NCBI GenBank assembly: GCA_005406025.1
Contig: BGZK01001436.1
Coordinates: 89,117 to 153,116 of the forward strand
Direction: 5' to 3'
From: Eumeta japonica
Taxonomy: Eukaryota; Arthropoda; Insecta; Lepidoptera; Psychidae
Length of the DNA stretch: 64,000 nucleotides
Shown: positions 47,850 to 59,759 of the stretch, in pieces
Layout: each line of letters starts with the position of its first letter
Numbering within the stretch: the stretch's first letter is position 1
The notes under the pieces: generated by a model
The model's database searches: none
What the model was told of the DNA's origin: nothing
The model's input: only the letters and a program-made list of their open reading frames with translations
Position numbers and translations under genes: made by a program

Positions 47850-48492
47850 TTTTTTTGAAGTCGGTTTTTTTTGTTAAAATTTTGTTTATTTTTTGAATTT
47901 TAGTGAATCTGAAGTACACTAGCTAATTTCTCTGAATATGGGTAGGCCTACTAAACGTGTTGCTCATAGATCACACCCTAACTGTAAGCCATTAAGGAGG
48001 TCCATTGATCATCATATTCGACTACGACAGTTACTTGACCGTAACAACGTTATGGTAGGTGACTCAAATATCCGCATAGCCTATAAAAGATTCGGCCGAG
48101 TATTGTTAATTTGCTCCTAAGAATTGAAGAGTTTCGTTACTTTGTCATGGATCCCATAATCAGAACCTAACCAAACTCCCATCAAACTATCCTTGAAGTA
48201 CACCCTTTCCAATGAAAAAAGAATCATCGAAATCGGTTGGCGTGGTATTGAGTTATTCGTCTATTTTTCGTGGACATACTTAATGCAAATTTTAGATTTA
48301 TATGATTTTCTCGTGGATGCCACTGTCAGAACTGAAAGAAATTAAATTGGTACCAAACGGGAAACACTAGTTTTCAAATAAAAAAAGAATTATCAAAATC
48401 GGTTCACCCAGTCGAAAGTGCTGAGGTAACAAACATAAAAAAAAAACAGTCGAATTGAGAACCTCCTCCTTTTTAATTTTGAAGTCGGTTAA
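47850..48492 (+). repeat. lepidopteran 'GAAGTCGGTT' dispersed repeat
   Basis: Bounded by direct copies of TTTTGAAGTCGGTT-like sequence at 47853-47866 and 48477-48490. Internal hallmarks are GAATCATCGAAATCGGTTGG, TATTGAGTTATTCGTCTATT, AAATCGGTTCACCCAGTCGA and GAATTGAGAACCTCCTCCTT. I know this repeat from many moth and butterfly genomes. A 60-codon ATG frame within it (47938-48120, starting MGRPTKRVAHRSHPN) is likely part of the repeat rather than a host gene. Confidence 0.75.
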
Positions 48493-48517
48493 TAAGAAAG
48501 GCGAAGACCCCTTAAAC

Positions 48518-48739
48518 CAGGGTTTCCCAAAGTTATTTTACTGTGACGCCCTTGGAACTTTACCATTTTTTACGACGCCTCTCAATTCACCCCTCAAAAA
48601 TATTTACTAGTTTTAGTACTAACTTAAGGATGTTTGTCAGACGGCACTCCCTAAAGTACCCTGTGGCTCACTCGACTCGGTCGCATCGACATGCGACGCC
48701 CCTGGGACAATGTCGCGACGCACAGTTTGGGAAGCCCTG
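48518..48739. mobile_element. hAT-type MITE with 8-bp TSD
   Basis: A 222-bp non-autonomous element. The left end CAGGGTTTCCCAAAGT and right end ...ACAGTTTGGGAAGCCCTG are inverted repeats with one mismatch in the first 14 bases. The flanks carry an exact 8-bp direct repeat CCTTAAAC at 48510-48517 and 48740-48747, the length of duplication made by hAT transposases. The interior (GACGCCCTTGG..., CGACGCCTCTCAATTCACCC..., GCGACGCCCCTGGGACAATG) has the look of the 'GACGCC' hAT ends. It lies only 25 bases after the preceding dispersed repeat. Confidence 0.93.
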
Positions 48740-48749
48740 CCTTAAACAA

Positions 48750-50850
48750 TTCTTATAAAATTTATACAGACCATCGTCACATATGAAGATAACAATTTCG
48801 GTATATTACGGAAAACAAGAACACGAATTTATTACAGTTTTATTATATAGCTTAGCAGATAAGATCTCAGCGGACATCTGTATGTCCTTGTGAGGCGTTT
48901 ACGCCGCGAACGCGAGTCCCGCGCAACAAATCATGTACATTGGGTGGACAAGATGAACTCTGTGTTGTACGGAAATAAAGTATGATAGTTAAATGTTACT
49001 GCATATACATTTTCTATTTGTTGATGGCATTTTTAAGCCGACGATCGTAACTAAACGCTTTAAAATCGGTTAAAAAAGCAAGAAACCGTAAGCTATCAAA
49101 AATCTTTTGTCAATCCTTTCTAGCAAAACAGAATTTAACATGTATGACGTCACCGTTTCTTAGCACTCTCTCTCTCTCTTTCTCTCTCGGTCTGGTCGTC
49201 TATGTTTAATATTGAAATTTTGTCTGTTTTAAACGTATATAAATTTAATGTCGTCGCAATTTGTTAAATAAATGACACTAATAAAAAGACAAATGTACGG
49301 GTGCCAGCGTACACGCGTAATAAGTGAAGCTTCTTTAGGTTATATATTTTTTTTAATTTTATTTGATCTTTAAAATAATTAGGATAAATGAGGTTAGAGC
49401 AACAATTTTTTTCGTTTTAAATAAAATTATTGGAGACATAACTGCAATCACGGCTACTTCCACAATTTCTTTTAGACTAACTTTTAACTCAAAGTCACTT
49501 TTAAAATTAATTTTGCGAGCCACGTCTTTCTTTTCACGGGTTTTAGCACGAACAACCGTTAAAAGGAGGACGTGAAACGCATAATTAATTTTCAAAGTGG
49601 CTTCATGTTAAACGTCACTTTAAAAGAGAATGGTGGAAGAGAATCTTAGTATAACAAATTTTATTGTTATACACTTTGCATTCAAAAGTGTATGTTAGCT
49701 AAATTATTATAAAACATACGTTTTAAGTTCAAAATATCGTACTGGGCTCGTGACGGGAGAACGTGACGGGTAAATATGACAGGCGGAAGCGACGTTTTTT
49801 AAACCGTACTAAATTTTTTCCCCTAAGTTCCAAAGATCTCCATTTCAATTAGTCGACCGATTGTTCCACAAAAGAGCGTATCCTATCCCTTCTCGTATGC
49901 GTTGCATAAGTCAAGTCGACAAGGAGGGGCACATAAGTCCTCTTAGGCCCTTAGCAATCGTAGTGAGAAAACCTGACCAAGGTGGCGATCGGGACGCAGG
50001 TTTGTGTATGTACGAACTACACGAAATTTCGAAGTTTTACAATTACACAAGTCTGAATAAAACAGGTGTGACGTCACCCGTCATGCATAAAAAGTTTGAT
50101 ATGAAAGTAATGTCGGCACTGTAATTTAGTTTCAATGTTACATGCCTATTGTAGGCCACAACTCAACATGAGCATTGTTGATTTATTGATTGTTCAATTG
50201 ACAATTGAAAAATTGTGGATATCTCAAAGTATGTTAACTCGAATTTTATGCAACGTTATTAACTTAGAATTTATTTATTAATACCCATCATAATGATTTT
50301 TTTAATCATAATTCATGGTATCAAATAAAGAACCCCCTAATGGGTTCGCGTGTTGTGACGAGCAATTACGAAACCCTATACTGCGCGTGGCCTCACATGC
50401 ACTTCGCCGGTTTTTACAATTCGTAAAGGACGTAGAAGATTGAAACTTTAAAAAAAATATAAAGTACTACCTCTGACCAGCGTTGCTAATGCTGCTTAGT
50501 ACCTTTTTTTAACAGGGTATAAATACAAGTTATATTTAACTTATCTTATTAGATATTAAATATTATTATTTGTGTGTGTAAGATAATAATATGATATAAA
50601 ATATTCCCACCAGAAAATCGTTACCAATGACAGAAAGTGTACTCAGCGTAATAATTGATTGAATAAACACCACGTTTACGCATCCCTAAGAAGAATCGTC
50701 TGATGGCGAGACGAGGGTCACCTCGCGCCGCAGATACAAATAATCAGATCCAAATCTGAATCCAAATCAAATACAGACCACAAATAATGGTCTGTATGCA
50801 TTATAGTTTAACCCGCTTTTATAATATATTTAAAAACGCGTGCGCGCCGC
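48750..50850. other. mixed AT-rich stretch, no gene supported
   Basis: A (TC)n-like run lies at 49166-49190. Frames at 49861-50124 (no ATG) and nearby lack motifs. Confidence 0.45.
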
Positions 50851-50860
50851 TCGCTGTAAT

Positions 50861-50914
50861 ATGGCCGTCGATCCGCTGCACTGTGTCCCCATCAGTCGCT
50901 TATATTTGTCAGAG
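50861..50914 (+). CDS. possible first exon
   Basis: A GC-rich patch follows a TATA-like run (TATAATATATTTAAAAA, about 50819-50835). ATG at 50861 gives MAVDPLHCVPISRLYLSE, then AG|GTAATT, a serviceable donor. Unspliced, the frame stops six codons later. The arrangement TATA, about 30 bases, GC-rich leader, ATG, donor is suggestive, but each element is short. No family is recognised. Confidence 0.2.
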
Positions 50915-51044
50915 GTAATTACGCACTGGGCATAACATGGCGTAAACACAGTGATATGGCGCTTCGCTGGAAAGGTCTGAGTTGGAAGATATTTGGCGTG
51001 TGCTGACTGATGACTGTGACTCGTTAAATCAATTTGATGATAAA

Positions 51045-51130
51045 GCCCCCTCCGCGCTGGGACAGCGTGGAGGGCTTAACAGCTAAGCCCCCCAATCTGA
51101 AAAAATTGAGGGAGTGTATTTTTCCTCAGT
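51045..51130 (+). repeat. dispersed repeat with GCGTGGAGGGCT motif, copy 2
   Basis: GACAGCGTGGAGGGCTTAAC, GCCCCCCAATCTG and ATTGAGGGAGTGTATTTTTC follow the same order as copy 1 at 18595-18665. Diverged by substitutions and small gaps. Confidence 0.5.
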
Positions 51131-51139
51131 AGGACAAGT

Positions 51140-52220
51140 AAAAAACACCTGATAATTCCATGATTAATGATTATTACAGAATTATTAAAAAAAAGAAAGT
51201 AATTTAACAATTAAAAAGCCCGATTACTTAAAAGTGAACTGCAAAGTCGGAAAGAAGATGATGTAAAAAATAACGTACACAAATATTATAATGCTGTGGA
51301 TAGCATACACATAGCTAGCCTGCTCTAAAGCCGCGTACGGGCTATACCTTCCAGGTAAGCGTAACCAAGCGTACCGGTAACGCACAATCCGTACACGTCT
51401 TAAGGTTATCAGTATAACATTTCTACGTAGATGGTCTAAGCTATTTTTCTCAGAAACGGCTACTTCAATGACTATGGTTTCTTTGGCTAAATTGTTTGGT
51501 AAGGTGAGGAGATTATGAATATTTACGAAAAGATACGTGATAAAATCCATTCTGTATAGGCTGATAAAAAAAATTCCCTCCTTTGCGTCGCGAATTCAGG
51601 TAAATAATATTTATATGTTTTAATGCAAAATAATATTTTTATTTTAGAAACGATTACATTTGCGGTACTTGTTACTAACCTATTAATCATTCTATTAGTA
51701 AATGAAAATTAATAAGTATGTAACATTTATTCATTTTAAACATTAACGAAAATAATTATTTCTTTTTAAAAATTTGTTTTTAACACTTTGTTTTTCGTCA
51801 TCAGAATGCCGGAAAAGTGTTAATATTGTATAGAACTACACATTATTTAAATGCGGACCCATCTTGTTGTAACAAACTTGAAATACGCCATTTATGTGTC
51901 TCTGTGTCATTGAATTTACTTTTTGCAGTTCATTAATTAAAATACAAGTACAAACAACGCGTTATGTCATTTAGTGTCATGGAGTAATAAAGGCTGAACA
52001 AACGGATCGGATACGGCTTGTATTAAATTTCAAATTCTTAATAAGAAAAGCATCATTATATTGAAAAAATAATAATATATTTAAATTTCACATACATGAA
52101 ATTAAAACCATTATCATATATATAGCCAGGTGACGTAATCTGACCTGCAATAAAATTTACATTAACATGAAAAAAATGCTATTTCTAATTGTGTATATTT
52201 ACAAGGAACCATTGCATTCG
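51140..52220. other. AT-rich stretch; unexplained open frame
   Basis: The minus strand is open for 108 codons at 51550-51224, including EKNSLDHLRRNVILITLRRV, but no family is recognised. It may be a decayed repeat. Confidence 0.35.
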
Positions 52221-52228
52221 AAATAAAA

Positions 52229-52549
52229 TCATCGATTTACGGTCAAATATACTAATTTTAAATCACAAAATTTCATCACACTTAACCACACAATCTTATT
52301 ACGCTCTCGGTGGAAACGTGCCATGATTTTGTCTAATAGCAAGAAGTTGTACGTTCTAACCAGGCTGACTCTAATCATAAAGTGGTGACTAAATGAGCTC
52401 ATTCTTCTTTGTTTTTCTCTTCTGCTTCTTGGCAGAGTCTTGACAATTTCCAATACCTCAACTTCCACTTTAGCCACCGTAAAGGTGTATCTAACATCTA
52501 TTCTTATCCCAGTCCGATGCTTATTGAAACGCAATTGTCCTTTTCCCAT
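52229..52549 (-). CDS. hypothetical 106-codon open frame
   Basis: A true ATG (52549-52547) opens an uninterrupted frame to a TGA at 52229. It includes MGKGQLRFNKHRTGIRIDVR, then KVEVEVLEIVKTLPRSRREK and MARFHRERNKIVWLSVMKF. It is basic and rich in Arg and Lys, with coding-like codons in the first two thirds. I see no domain, signal peptide or membrane span. It could be a small gene, an exon or, more likely, a piece of a repeat element. No neighbour supports a role. Confidence 0.25.
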   Translation of the reverse strand: MGKGQLRFNKHRTGIRIDVRYTFTVAKVEVEVLEIVKTLPRSRREKQRRMSSFSHHFMIRVSLVRTYNFLLLDKIMARFHRERNKIVWLSVMKFCDLKLVYLTVNR

Positions 52550-53665
52550 TTATGCACAAGCCGCATACATTTTTGTTCCGTGTAATTCTTAGATTTTATT
52601 GAAAGGTCGATTATTCACGGCCGAAAATACTTACATTGTTAGCGCTGTTTCTTACAATGTAGGATTTTTTTTACTTTGACAAGCAGTCGAAGTCCCTCAG
52701 AATGACTGCTATTATTGAAATATATTTTTTTAAAGTGGTCCTTTATCGGGAGTATTAGTATTAAATTATGTAAAGAAATAAGGGTATTATTTATAATGCG
52801 TACTGCTCCGTTTTACGTATCTGTATGTATAGTCGTCAAGCTAAACTCATTATTGAAAAATTGTACTCAAACAGAAGAATGTATTAAAATAGCAGTTATT
52901 TCTCTATGGTGTATTTTAACTATATTCCTTTTAAAAGGTTTAAAATTAAAAACTTTATGTCAATTGTATCAGATCTGTATCAGTTACTGCTGAGATATAC
53001 TCTCCTACATACTTTTTGCTTTGTATTAGATAGATACGATTGTTCTTATATCCAATTTAATTGAAATAAAAATCACATTTTCAATTTATGTCAATGCTCA
53101 AATTTTATAGCGCTTAATTTGGGAATTAAATCCAACCAAAAATATATTATTGGCAATAAGATATGAATAAATCATAACTAATTGTCAATAACATTCTTTT
53201 TGTTAAACCTAAAATGCCTTGTTTATTTTATATCAATGTGCTCAGTACTTTTCATAAACGCTCGGTCTGGACGGACGACGTAATTGCTGCAAGGTCATCA
53301 GATAAATTCAACACACAATTTTGTATTTCGATAATGGTTATTATTACTTATGGTATAAGGTCTATTTTTATTACGACTTTTACGTAATACTAAACTTCCC
53401 TACTTGATATAATAGCGAATATACGTAGAGAAAGCGCCTATCATATTTCACGCTGTGTTTACAAAGGAATTATGTTTTCACTCTTGGAATAATTTCAATG
53501 TCTGGCTATCTATGTTTTATTGCCCTCTTTCTAGAAGATTGTTAAATGTATGGTTTTGTCTCAGGTTTTTGTCGCACCACTACAGAAGAGATCATCTCAT
53601 AATGTGTCTTATTTCAGACTAAAGGGACTGGACCTAAACTGTCAACGCTGGCCCGGTGATGTTCG
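52550..53665. other. AT-rich non-coding stretch
   Basis: Nothing recognisable. Confidence 0.5.
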
Positions 53666-53669
53666 TAGC

Positions 53670-53838
53670 TACAGTACAACGCACGAAACTCTGTCGCTGT
53701 GAAGTTAGTCACGAAAGCGTCGTATTGGAGAAAATTAGGCATACGGGGGTGAAGGAGGTAGGGTCGGGGAGCGTCGAACCTGCGCATCGCATCATTCGCA
53801 GGCAATTCAGAGCGGCAGAGTTTCGCGCGTCATTCCGC
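53670..53838. mobile_element. 170-bp MITE family, copy 2
   Basis: TACAGTACAACGCACGAAAC, GTCGCTGTGAAGTTAGTCAC and GAAAGCGTCGTATTGGAGAA, then GGTAGGGTCGGGGAGCGT and TGCGCATCGCATCATTCGCA, ending GCGGCAGAGTTTCGCGCGTC. This is the reverse orientation of copy 1. The outermost right end is eroded. Confidence 0.8.
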
Positions 53839-53839
53839 T

Positions 53840-54300
53840 CTAACGACCGTCGGTGACAGCTTAGCAAACTCTCCGAGGCACGGAGCGAGTGGTGTCACGA
53901 TTCGGAAGTGACCACACGATCAAAATTTTAGACACGTTAATCCAAAAATACGAAATATCGATTGTAGTGGTGGCACAGAACGAGCGGTGGCCTGTTCGTG
54001 TCAATGGATATTATGCTTTCCTTTCAATACAAAGGACTTTGTACAAGACAAAGGGCCTGTCGCGAACAGACGGACCCAGTAACAATCATCACGTCAATTT
54101 TTATCTCATTGCGATAGTGACCTAAGAGCGAGTTAGATTGCTATTGATGTTCCATGTTAAAAATTTGATCATTTGGTTGAGGAAAGAAAAAGATGTAATC
54201 CTACGCATGATATTCTCTTCAAACTATCCAAATAACATTCCACTGCTAGGCGCCATTTTACTTTAAACGACGGTACTAGGCCGTATTTTACTGCTTAGTA
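53840..54300. other. short stretch without a supported gene
   Basis: The plus frame 53889-54125 has no ATG and no motif. I see nothing else. Confidence 0.4.
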
Positions 54301-54307
54301 ATTTATT

Positions 54308-54592
54308 ATGGCATAACAAATGTATATAATAGATAATGATGATAATATCTTCGGACATATATACACAACATCATCTGGTCCCAAATTAAACAACCAAGCT
54401 TATTAGATAATTAATGTAATACGTATATATATTGTTTTGTTGTAAATATATACATATAACACATAAAAACACCCAGACTCGAGACAAGCATTAATCTTTA
54501 ATCAAATAAATAAGTGTTTGTTTTGTGCAGGACTCGAACTCACGCCCCCAGCGCAGCAAGTAGGATCACTACCACTGCTCCAATCAGGCAGT
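54308..54592 (-). repeat. tRNA-derived SINE, near full length
   Basis: On the minus strand the head reads CTGCCTGATTGGAGCAGTGG then ...GGGGGCGTGAGTTCGAGTCC. It has an A-box-like segment and an excellent B-box (GTTCGAGTCC, about 54540-54531). The AT-rich body follows, with TTGTCTCGAGTCTGGGTG and AGCTTGGTTGTTTAATTTGG GACC, close to lepidopteran SINEs that carry '...CTTATTTAGTTTGGGGC...'. The tail is AT-rich. The copy is diverged but structurally almost complete. Confidence 0.7.
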
Positions 54593-54599
54593 CTAAGTA

Positions 54600-56085
54600 C
54601 TTTATAGATACTTTATTATTGAATATTATCATATAATGCCAAGTTCTTAATCATCCCAGCGCTGAGGTATATCCGACAATTTTTTTTATTAGGATTTGAG
54701 TAGACTGCGAAATTGAGCGAGCAGAAAATAGGAAGCTTCATAAATTTGCATAAGTCCCAAGTGACGAAATACTTTACATTCGTTGATGTAAAAAGTCGGA
54801 ATATCCCATTTATACCGATCAATAGGTATTGGAGCTTCTGATTAATTATCGGAAAATATCGGACCATCCATAAATACCAGCTTGCAAGCTTCGGTACGTG
54901 GATAGAAGTGCAAAGCAACTTCTACTATTTTATTCTGTGGATAAATACAAAATAAATAGAAGGCCCGACGCGACAGAAAGATGGACATAAATTCATTTAA
55001 TAACATAAGTGTTCCATTTTCTATCGATATCGACACCATTATCGAAACGCAATAAATAATGATAGCACTGTTCGTGTACGTTCTAGTCCGGTGTCGGAAG
55101 TTTCTATTAAGGCGCCGCTTTGATATTTAATTCATTAAAATGCAATTATTATTCAGGGCTTAAATCGGTGGTCGAATTCAGAAACTAGGCTCAGAGCCTC
55201 CCTATACAGAAGCTAGGCCTCCTAATTTCAACAACGATGTCACATGCTGATAAAAGTATGCCCAAAACAATGTTATGGTGACCACGATTCGATTGAAAGG
55301 TCCGTGGAAACAGAAGAGAAAATACAAGTTAGGAATAGTTTAACGCAGTCCCTCTCACACACACATGCACATCCATGTAAACAAACGGTACTCTCCTCCC
55401 TTACACATACGCACAAAAATCAGCCTTCCCTATAACATACACACAAGAAAGACTCATGGAAACGAATTAATTTAAGTAAACTCATAATATGTCCATAAAT
55501 GTTTAAATTGATAGAAAATTCTTAATTAGAATGTGTCGATGTGTTACTATTTTCGTGGTGACAACGCGAAACATATTAATACTTCTTTAGCACGATTAGT
55601 AACAATAATAAGATTTATGTGATTATATTAGCAAAAATTTAATTTTTGGTATATTTAAAATTATTTATGAAAAATCAAGAATCTATGTAATGTGTGCTTT
55701 TCCCTCTTTCTTTAAATATTTAATTTTACTCTTTAAAATAATTTATTTATATGCAGTTGATATTAGTTATATATATTGTAATGCATTTAACACATTTCCA
55801 TCCTTGTATATAATATACGTCTCGTCCTGGTGCGTTTGTGTGTGAATGTTGAGAATTTTTAAGAATTAACTAAAGCTTACTCTATGAGCGGTGTCATATT
55901 ATATTAGCAGCACTAGTTATTGATATATTAAAAGGGATAGTTTACGTAAAAATACCCATTTAGATACGATACGACAAGAATGTGACAGGAAAAGATTTAA
56001 ATCGATATAACATCGTCACACCAACATTTTTGCTTCATTTGACAGACATCGTTTTGGCGCAATATTATTAAACTTCTACTTGTTA
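54600..56085. other. AT-rich non-coding stretch
   Basis: Short frames only. Imperfect CACACA runs lie at about 55360-55375. Confidence 0.45.
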
Positions 56086-56092
56086 TACTAAC

Positions 56093-56175
56093 GAACTAGC
56101 TGATGTCCACGACTTCTTTCGCATGGTGGTTATGAAACATAACAAGATTTTAAAAAGATATAAAAGCTGTCCTTC
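56093..56175 (+). repeat. lepidopteran 'AACTAGCTGATGCCCGCGACTT' repeat fragment
   Basis: ACGAACTAGCTGATGTCCAC, GACTTCTTTCGCATGGTGG and later GATTTTAAAAAGATATAAAAG fit the start of a repeat found throughout Lepidoptera (usual form CTAGCTGATGCCCGCGACTTC, from memory). Only the first ~80 bp are clear. Confidence 0.6.
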
Positions 56176-56179
56176 ATTT

Positions 56180-57680
56180 CTTCGTTATCTTTGCCTGTAG
56201 AAAATCTTAGATGTCATGTCGTGGGCTTTTCTTCAAAACAACAATGTTTATAGTGAGATTTTTCCTTTTTTTTTTTCTGCAGCTGTCAATACTAGCACTG
56301 TCAAAAAATATAACGACAGGGAGGTACCATTTCTCTGGTTCTATTCAGAAGGTACTTAAAGTTAAAGAGAAGGAAGAATTTGATTTGCTTTCGGTCTAGC
56401 CCCTAAATCATTACCTAGGGGTAATGATCTAGGGGTCATTACAAGTGTGTCCTAAGTTAAACAACAGATTACCGCTAACTTTTTTCAGAAAATATTTTAT
56501 CAAATACAGATTTGGTTTCCTCGCAATTTTTTTATATTTATACATTATAAAAAGTCAAATATTTGTTAAAAATATTGATCGTTGACTATATCAAAATAAA
56601 CATATAAATAATAATTAAAAGATAGAAGGATATTAAATAAAGAATCAAATTACGATTATTATTTTTATAATGTAATTATGCCGCTCCAAAAGTCCCATTA
56701 CATCAGCAGCATTGCCGCGAGGATCGCTATCTTAATTCTTAAGTTTTCGGTCCAAATCCATGAAGCACACTATGAAGCACCTCACTGCCCCAAGAGTCAA
56801 CTTGTTTCTAGCCACAAATGTATAAATGAGACTTGCAAACATTGTGGCACAACCGAAGTGCCACAGCACTCTAAGAGATTCGTCGTCCATTAATATGCCA
56901 GAAAGGTAAAGGCAGTGCAAGCATCCGTGCCACAGATTCTGGGGTGAAAAAGGCTTTTAATCTAGTTTTGCTAGATTTTTTTTTGGTTTTGTGTCTATCA
57001 CTAAATGATAAAAAGCAAGGAAATGGTATGTAAAACTTTTTTCGTTTCTTTTACGCAGACCTTGGTAAATTACAAAATATGATTCGATTTCAGTAACGGG
57101 TGTTGGCCATTTTTTTTTGCCCTCTCCAAGCGCTACACTTTCCCATAAAACGGAACACTTTGTCACCCTTAAACCGGCTATGAAGCATGAATGAATCATT
57201 ACGAAATCAGCATGTTGCGCACGCGCACCTTTCGGCTACATTGTTCCGTTGCGAAAACCCACCGCGTCGCACTCGTACGCAAAACCAACACGCGCGTCGG
57301 TAATTTTAATGAGCCGAAAATATCTGCGAAAGGGTGCGCAGATGAATATTAAGTGGAGGAAGAAGTTAGTCTTAAATCTCGAATGTACAGTTAAGTCAGG
57401 GTAAAAGCATAAAGTTACAAGTTACTTTATACAATAGGTACTATTTAATACACATATCTTATAATAAACAGCATTATATAATATAATGGTATTATACGAT
57501 ATAAAAGTATAATATTTAATAAATGTGAGCTGCTTTTATATTGATAATTTATTTGTAAAAAAAATGTGACAATATAAATGTATCGGACTGCATCTCCGCA
57601 CTATAAAAAAATAATAGAAATAAGACTCAAGAAGAATAAAAATATATACAAATTCCTAATATCTTACAGATTGTCCTGAC
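56180..57680. other. mixed stretch; unexplained patches
   Basis: 56395-56445 has overlapping CTAGGGGT(A/C)ATGA-type direct and inverted repeats. 56680-56930 is less AT-rich and open on both strands (minus reading includes MDDESLRVLWHFGCATMFAS), without a recognised family. 57215-57350 is a CpG-rich patch. None can be called a gene. Confidence 0.4.
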
Positions 57681-57689
57681 GAATTGTCA

Positions 57690-58135
57690 CTATGATTCTT
57701 TGATACTTTTAAAATTCTTGTAAGATTTGAAATGAAAAATCTTGAAACCAGACCATTTTGGTCTGGATAAAGTTTTCTAGGACGTTTCTTACCGACATTT
57801 CCGTCATACATTCTCTCCACAGATGCTTTCATTATTACGTTATAGAGGGTCAAACCGCCTCAAAACAACTTTTTCTACTCGAATCACTGCATCTTCCAAG
57901 CCTCTCGCATTGCTATATCTCTCAAGGACACCCCTCACATATTAAGCGGGAGTCATAGAGCTATGCTGCAGCGATTCTGCCTTCATTTGTCCTGACACAC
58001 CCAACTTTCACTGTGTATGTAAGCGAGGTATCAGAGCTCCACCGTGGATAGTCAGATACATTTATTCTTCAGAGTAGCAAGCTGCTCCCATTTCAATAAC
58101 TCTATTATGCTTACCGTCATTCATAAACAAACACA
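57690..58135 (-). pseudogene. decayed RTE-like LINE, C-terminal part
   Basis: Minus-strand reading across frames gives FMNDGKHNR, IHSESWVCQDK, GLEDAVIRVEKVVLRRFD, then YDGNVGKKRPRKLYPDQNG. These match, in order, the segments NDGKH, YGSESWVWQKK, GLKEDVVTRVERGMLRWF and YDGKVGKGRPRKSY of the LINE family also seen at 505-1475 (family sequence from memory). Multiple frameshifts and stops. It lies in the opposite orientation to the first copy. Confidence 0.75.
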
Positions 58136-58139
58136 AAAT

Positions 58140-59090
58140 GTACTATCACTACTTTAGCAGTTGGGAATTGAACTTACATGCGTATTCCAACAATATTTTT
58201 TCGAACATTTAAAAATATGTTGTTAAGCACACAACGCCTTTTTTATAGTGGTTGTTCTTTTTTTTCGACGCTTTAAACTCTATACATTGCATCAATTGAA
58301 ATTAAGAGTGAATCTGGCGACGCAGATGACGGTAATATGACGTAAGAGTGAGAGAAGTTATGCAAAATTGACGTCATCCTTATAAATTTTGACGATCACA
58401 GTATATTAGAAATATTATTTCATGAAATGAGTTATTGAGATCATAATTGGCAATGTTGTAATTAGTATTTAGCCGTTTAAATAGAGTTAATTCGATTTGA
58501 ATTATAAAACCTTATCTTGAGTTACTAGAAATGACGTCAGTTTTACAAGACAGGAAGCTATATTTGTTAATAACCATAGCTTGTTTGTAGTAATATATAG
58601 ATATACTCTATAAAGAAAAAAAATTAATAATTTTCTATATTAAAACTATGTCATAATTGTTAATTTTTAAACTATCAACTTATTTCAAATGGACGAGTAT
58701 TAAATAAAAACTCGAGAAAGAAATAAAGAGATTCTTCTTAAATTTCTCAGCAAATTTTTGAAGTTCATCCATACAATGTCCTTTCTTATTTAATACTGAC
58801 GTTTTATTTTTTGTAGCAATTACTAGAACTTATTTAAGTTTTCAAGCCGATAGTATTACTATTGAAGAATATTCCATCTAAAATTGTATTTCCTCTCATC
58901 GGAAAATAGTACTGACCACGACAACAGACCAAAATCATCAGACTATTGAGATTAGAGCTAATGAATTTGTTCGATCTTAAATCAATTATTAAGATGAATT
59001 GATACTCTATTAATTACACAACTACCGCTACTTACGCATCGGAGCGACCGCGGACCGGACGCTCTCAACAATATAAAACATTCAACCTAC
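58140..59090. other. AT-rich non-coding stretch
   Basis: Nothing supportable. A TATA-like word (AATATAAAAC, 59070-59079) and a minus-strand donor-like GTAAGT near 59030 border the exon that follows. Confidence 0.45.
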
Positions 59091-59124
59091 GAGCACTCGC
59101 TATCTTGTGATCCGACACCAACAG

Positions 59125-59294
59125 AAGCGCCATGCGTTTTTCTTCAACCGTTCTTCGAGGAAAACCGTGTTTCCCATCATAGTCACACCGTGTGCGATTA
59201 TAACCAAGCCGCTGCAGGACCACGACAAGTCGTCGTTGTCTGGAGTGCAAAACGACTACGGAGCATGCTCCAGGAGTGGCGGTGAAGAAAACTG
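59125..59294 (+). CDS. internal exon of a plus-strand gene (partial)
   Basis: Open frame KRHAFFFNRSSRKTVFPIIV, TPCAIITKPLQDHDKSSLSG, VQNDYGACSRSGGEEN runs into a strong donor (AACTG|GTGAGTGG, 59295) in phase 2. Codon use is GC-rich at third positions, unlike the AT-rich flanks. An acceptor is proposed at CCAACAG (59124), but the same frame is open back to 59077 (a TAA lies just before), so the true exon start could be earlier. The next proposed exon (59591) starts with one base and then an open frame, which matches the phase exactly. The protein is not recognised. Confidence 0.42.
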
Positions 59295-59590
59295 GTGAGT
59301 GGATCTTTTCATCTTAAAAGATTGAGAATTAAACATACAGTTCATAATTCTATTCCTTCGTATACGGTACGGAAATTATATCCAACCGGAATATTGCCTG
59401 GATTTTTAATCCACAGAATTGTAAAACTCATTCGTCGAAGCGGCATTGCATTCTAGTTTTAGTGAAATGGGTATTTGAATCTTACCTGATATTGTACTCG
59501 TATCAGTATCGTCCCATTACATAGACGCACCTTCCCACAATCCTTCCATTTCAAATTGAAAGGTTCGATCCCTAAACCCTTCACGCTAAG

Positions 59591-59750
59591 TGCGGAGTGG
59601 GGCCGTCGGTGGCTGTGCGGACGGACCATCGTCATCGAGGTGGTGAACACCTCCAGAACCGACGAATCAACTTGTTCTTCGGGCATTTCCGATCGGAGTT
59701 CCGGTCAGAGGTCTAATCGACTGGTCACTAGGTCGACGCCGCGTTTTTAG
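59591..59750 (+). CDS. probable terminal exon of the same plus-strand gene
   Basis: After CCCTAAACCCTTCACGCTAAG the frame reads AEWGRRWLCGRTIVIEVV, NTSRTDESTCSSGISDRSSG, QRSNRLVTRSTPRF and ends TAG at 59748-59750. The first base completes the phase-2 codon of the 59125-59294 exon (giving Cys), with a 296-bp intron between them. The Ser/Thr/Arg-rich tail looks disordered. It could instead be a LINE ORF1-like remnant, because similar GC-rich coding patches occur in retroelements. No poly(A) signal is close to the stop. Confidence 0.38.
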
Positions 59751-59759
59751 TAGTCCTTA

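Noticed and set aside
53614..53856. Open frames on both strands at 53.6-53.9 kb
   Set aside because: They lie within MITE copy 2.
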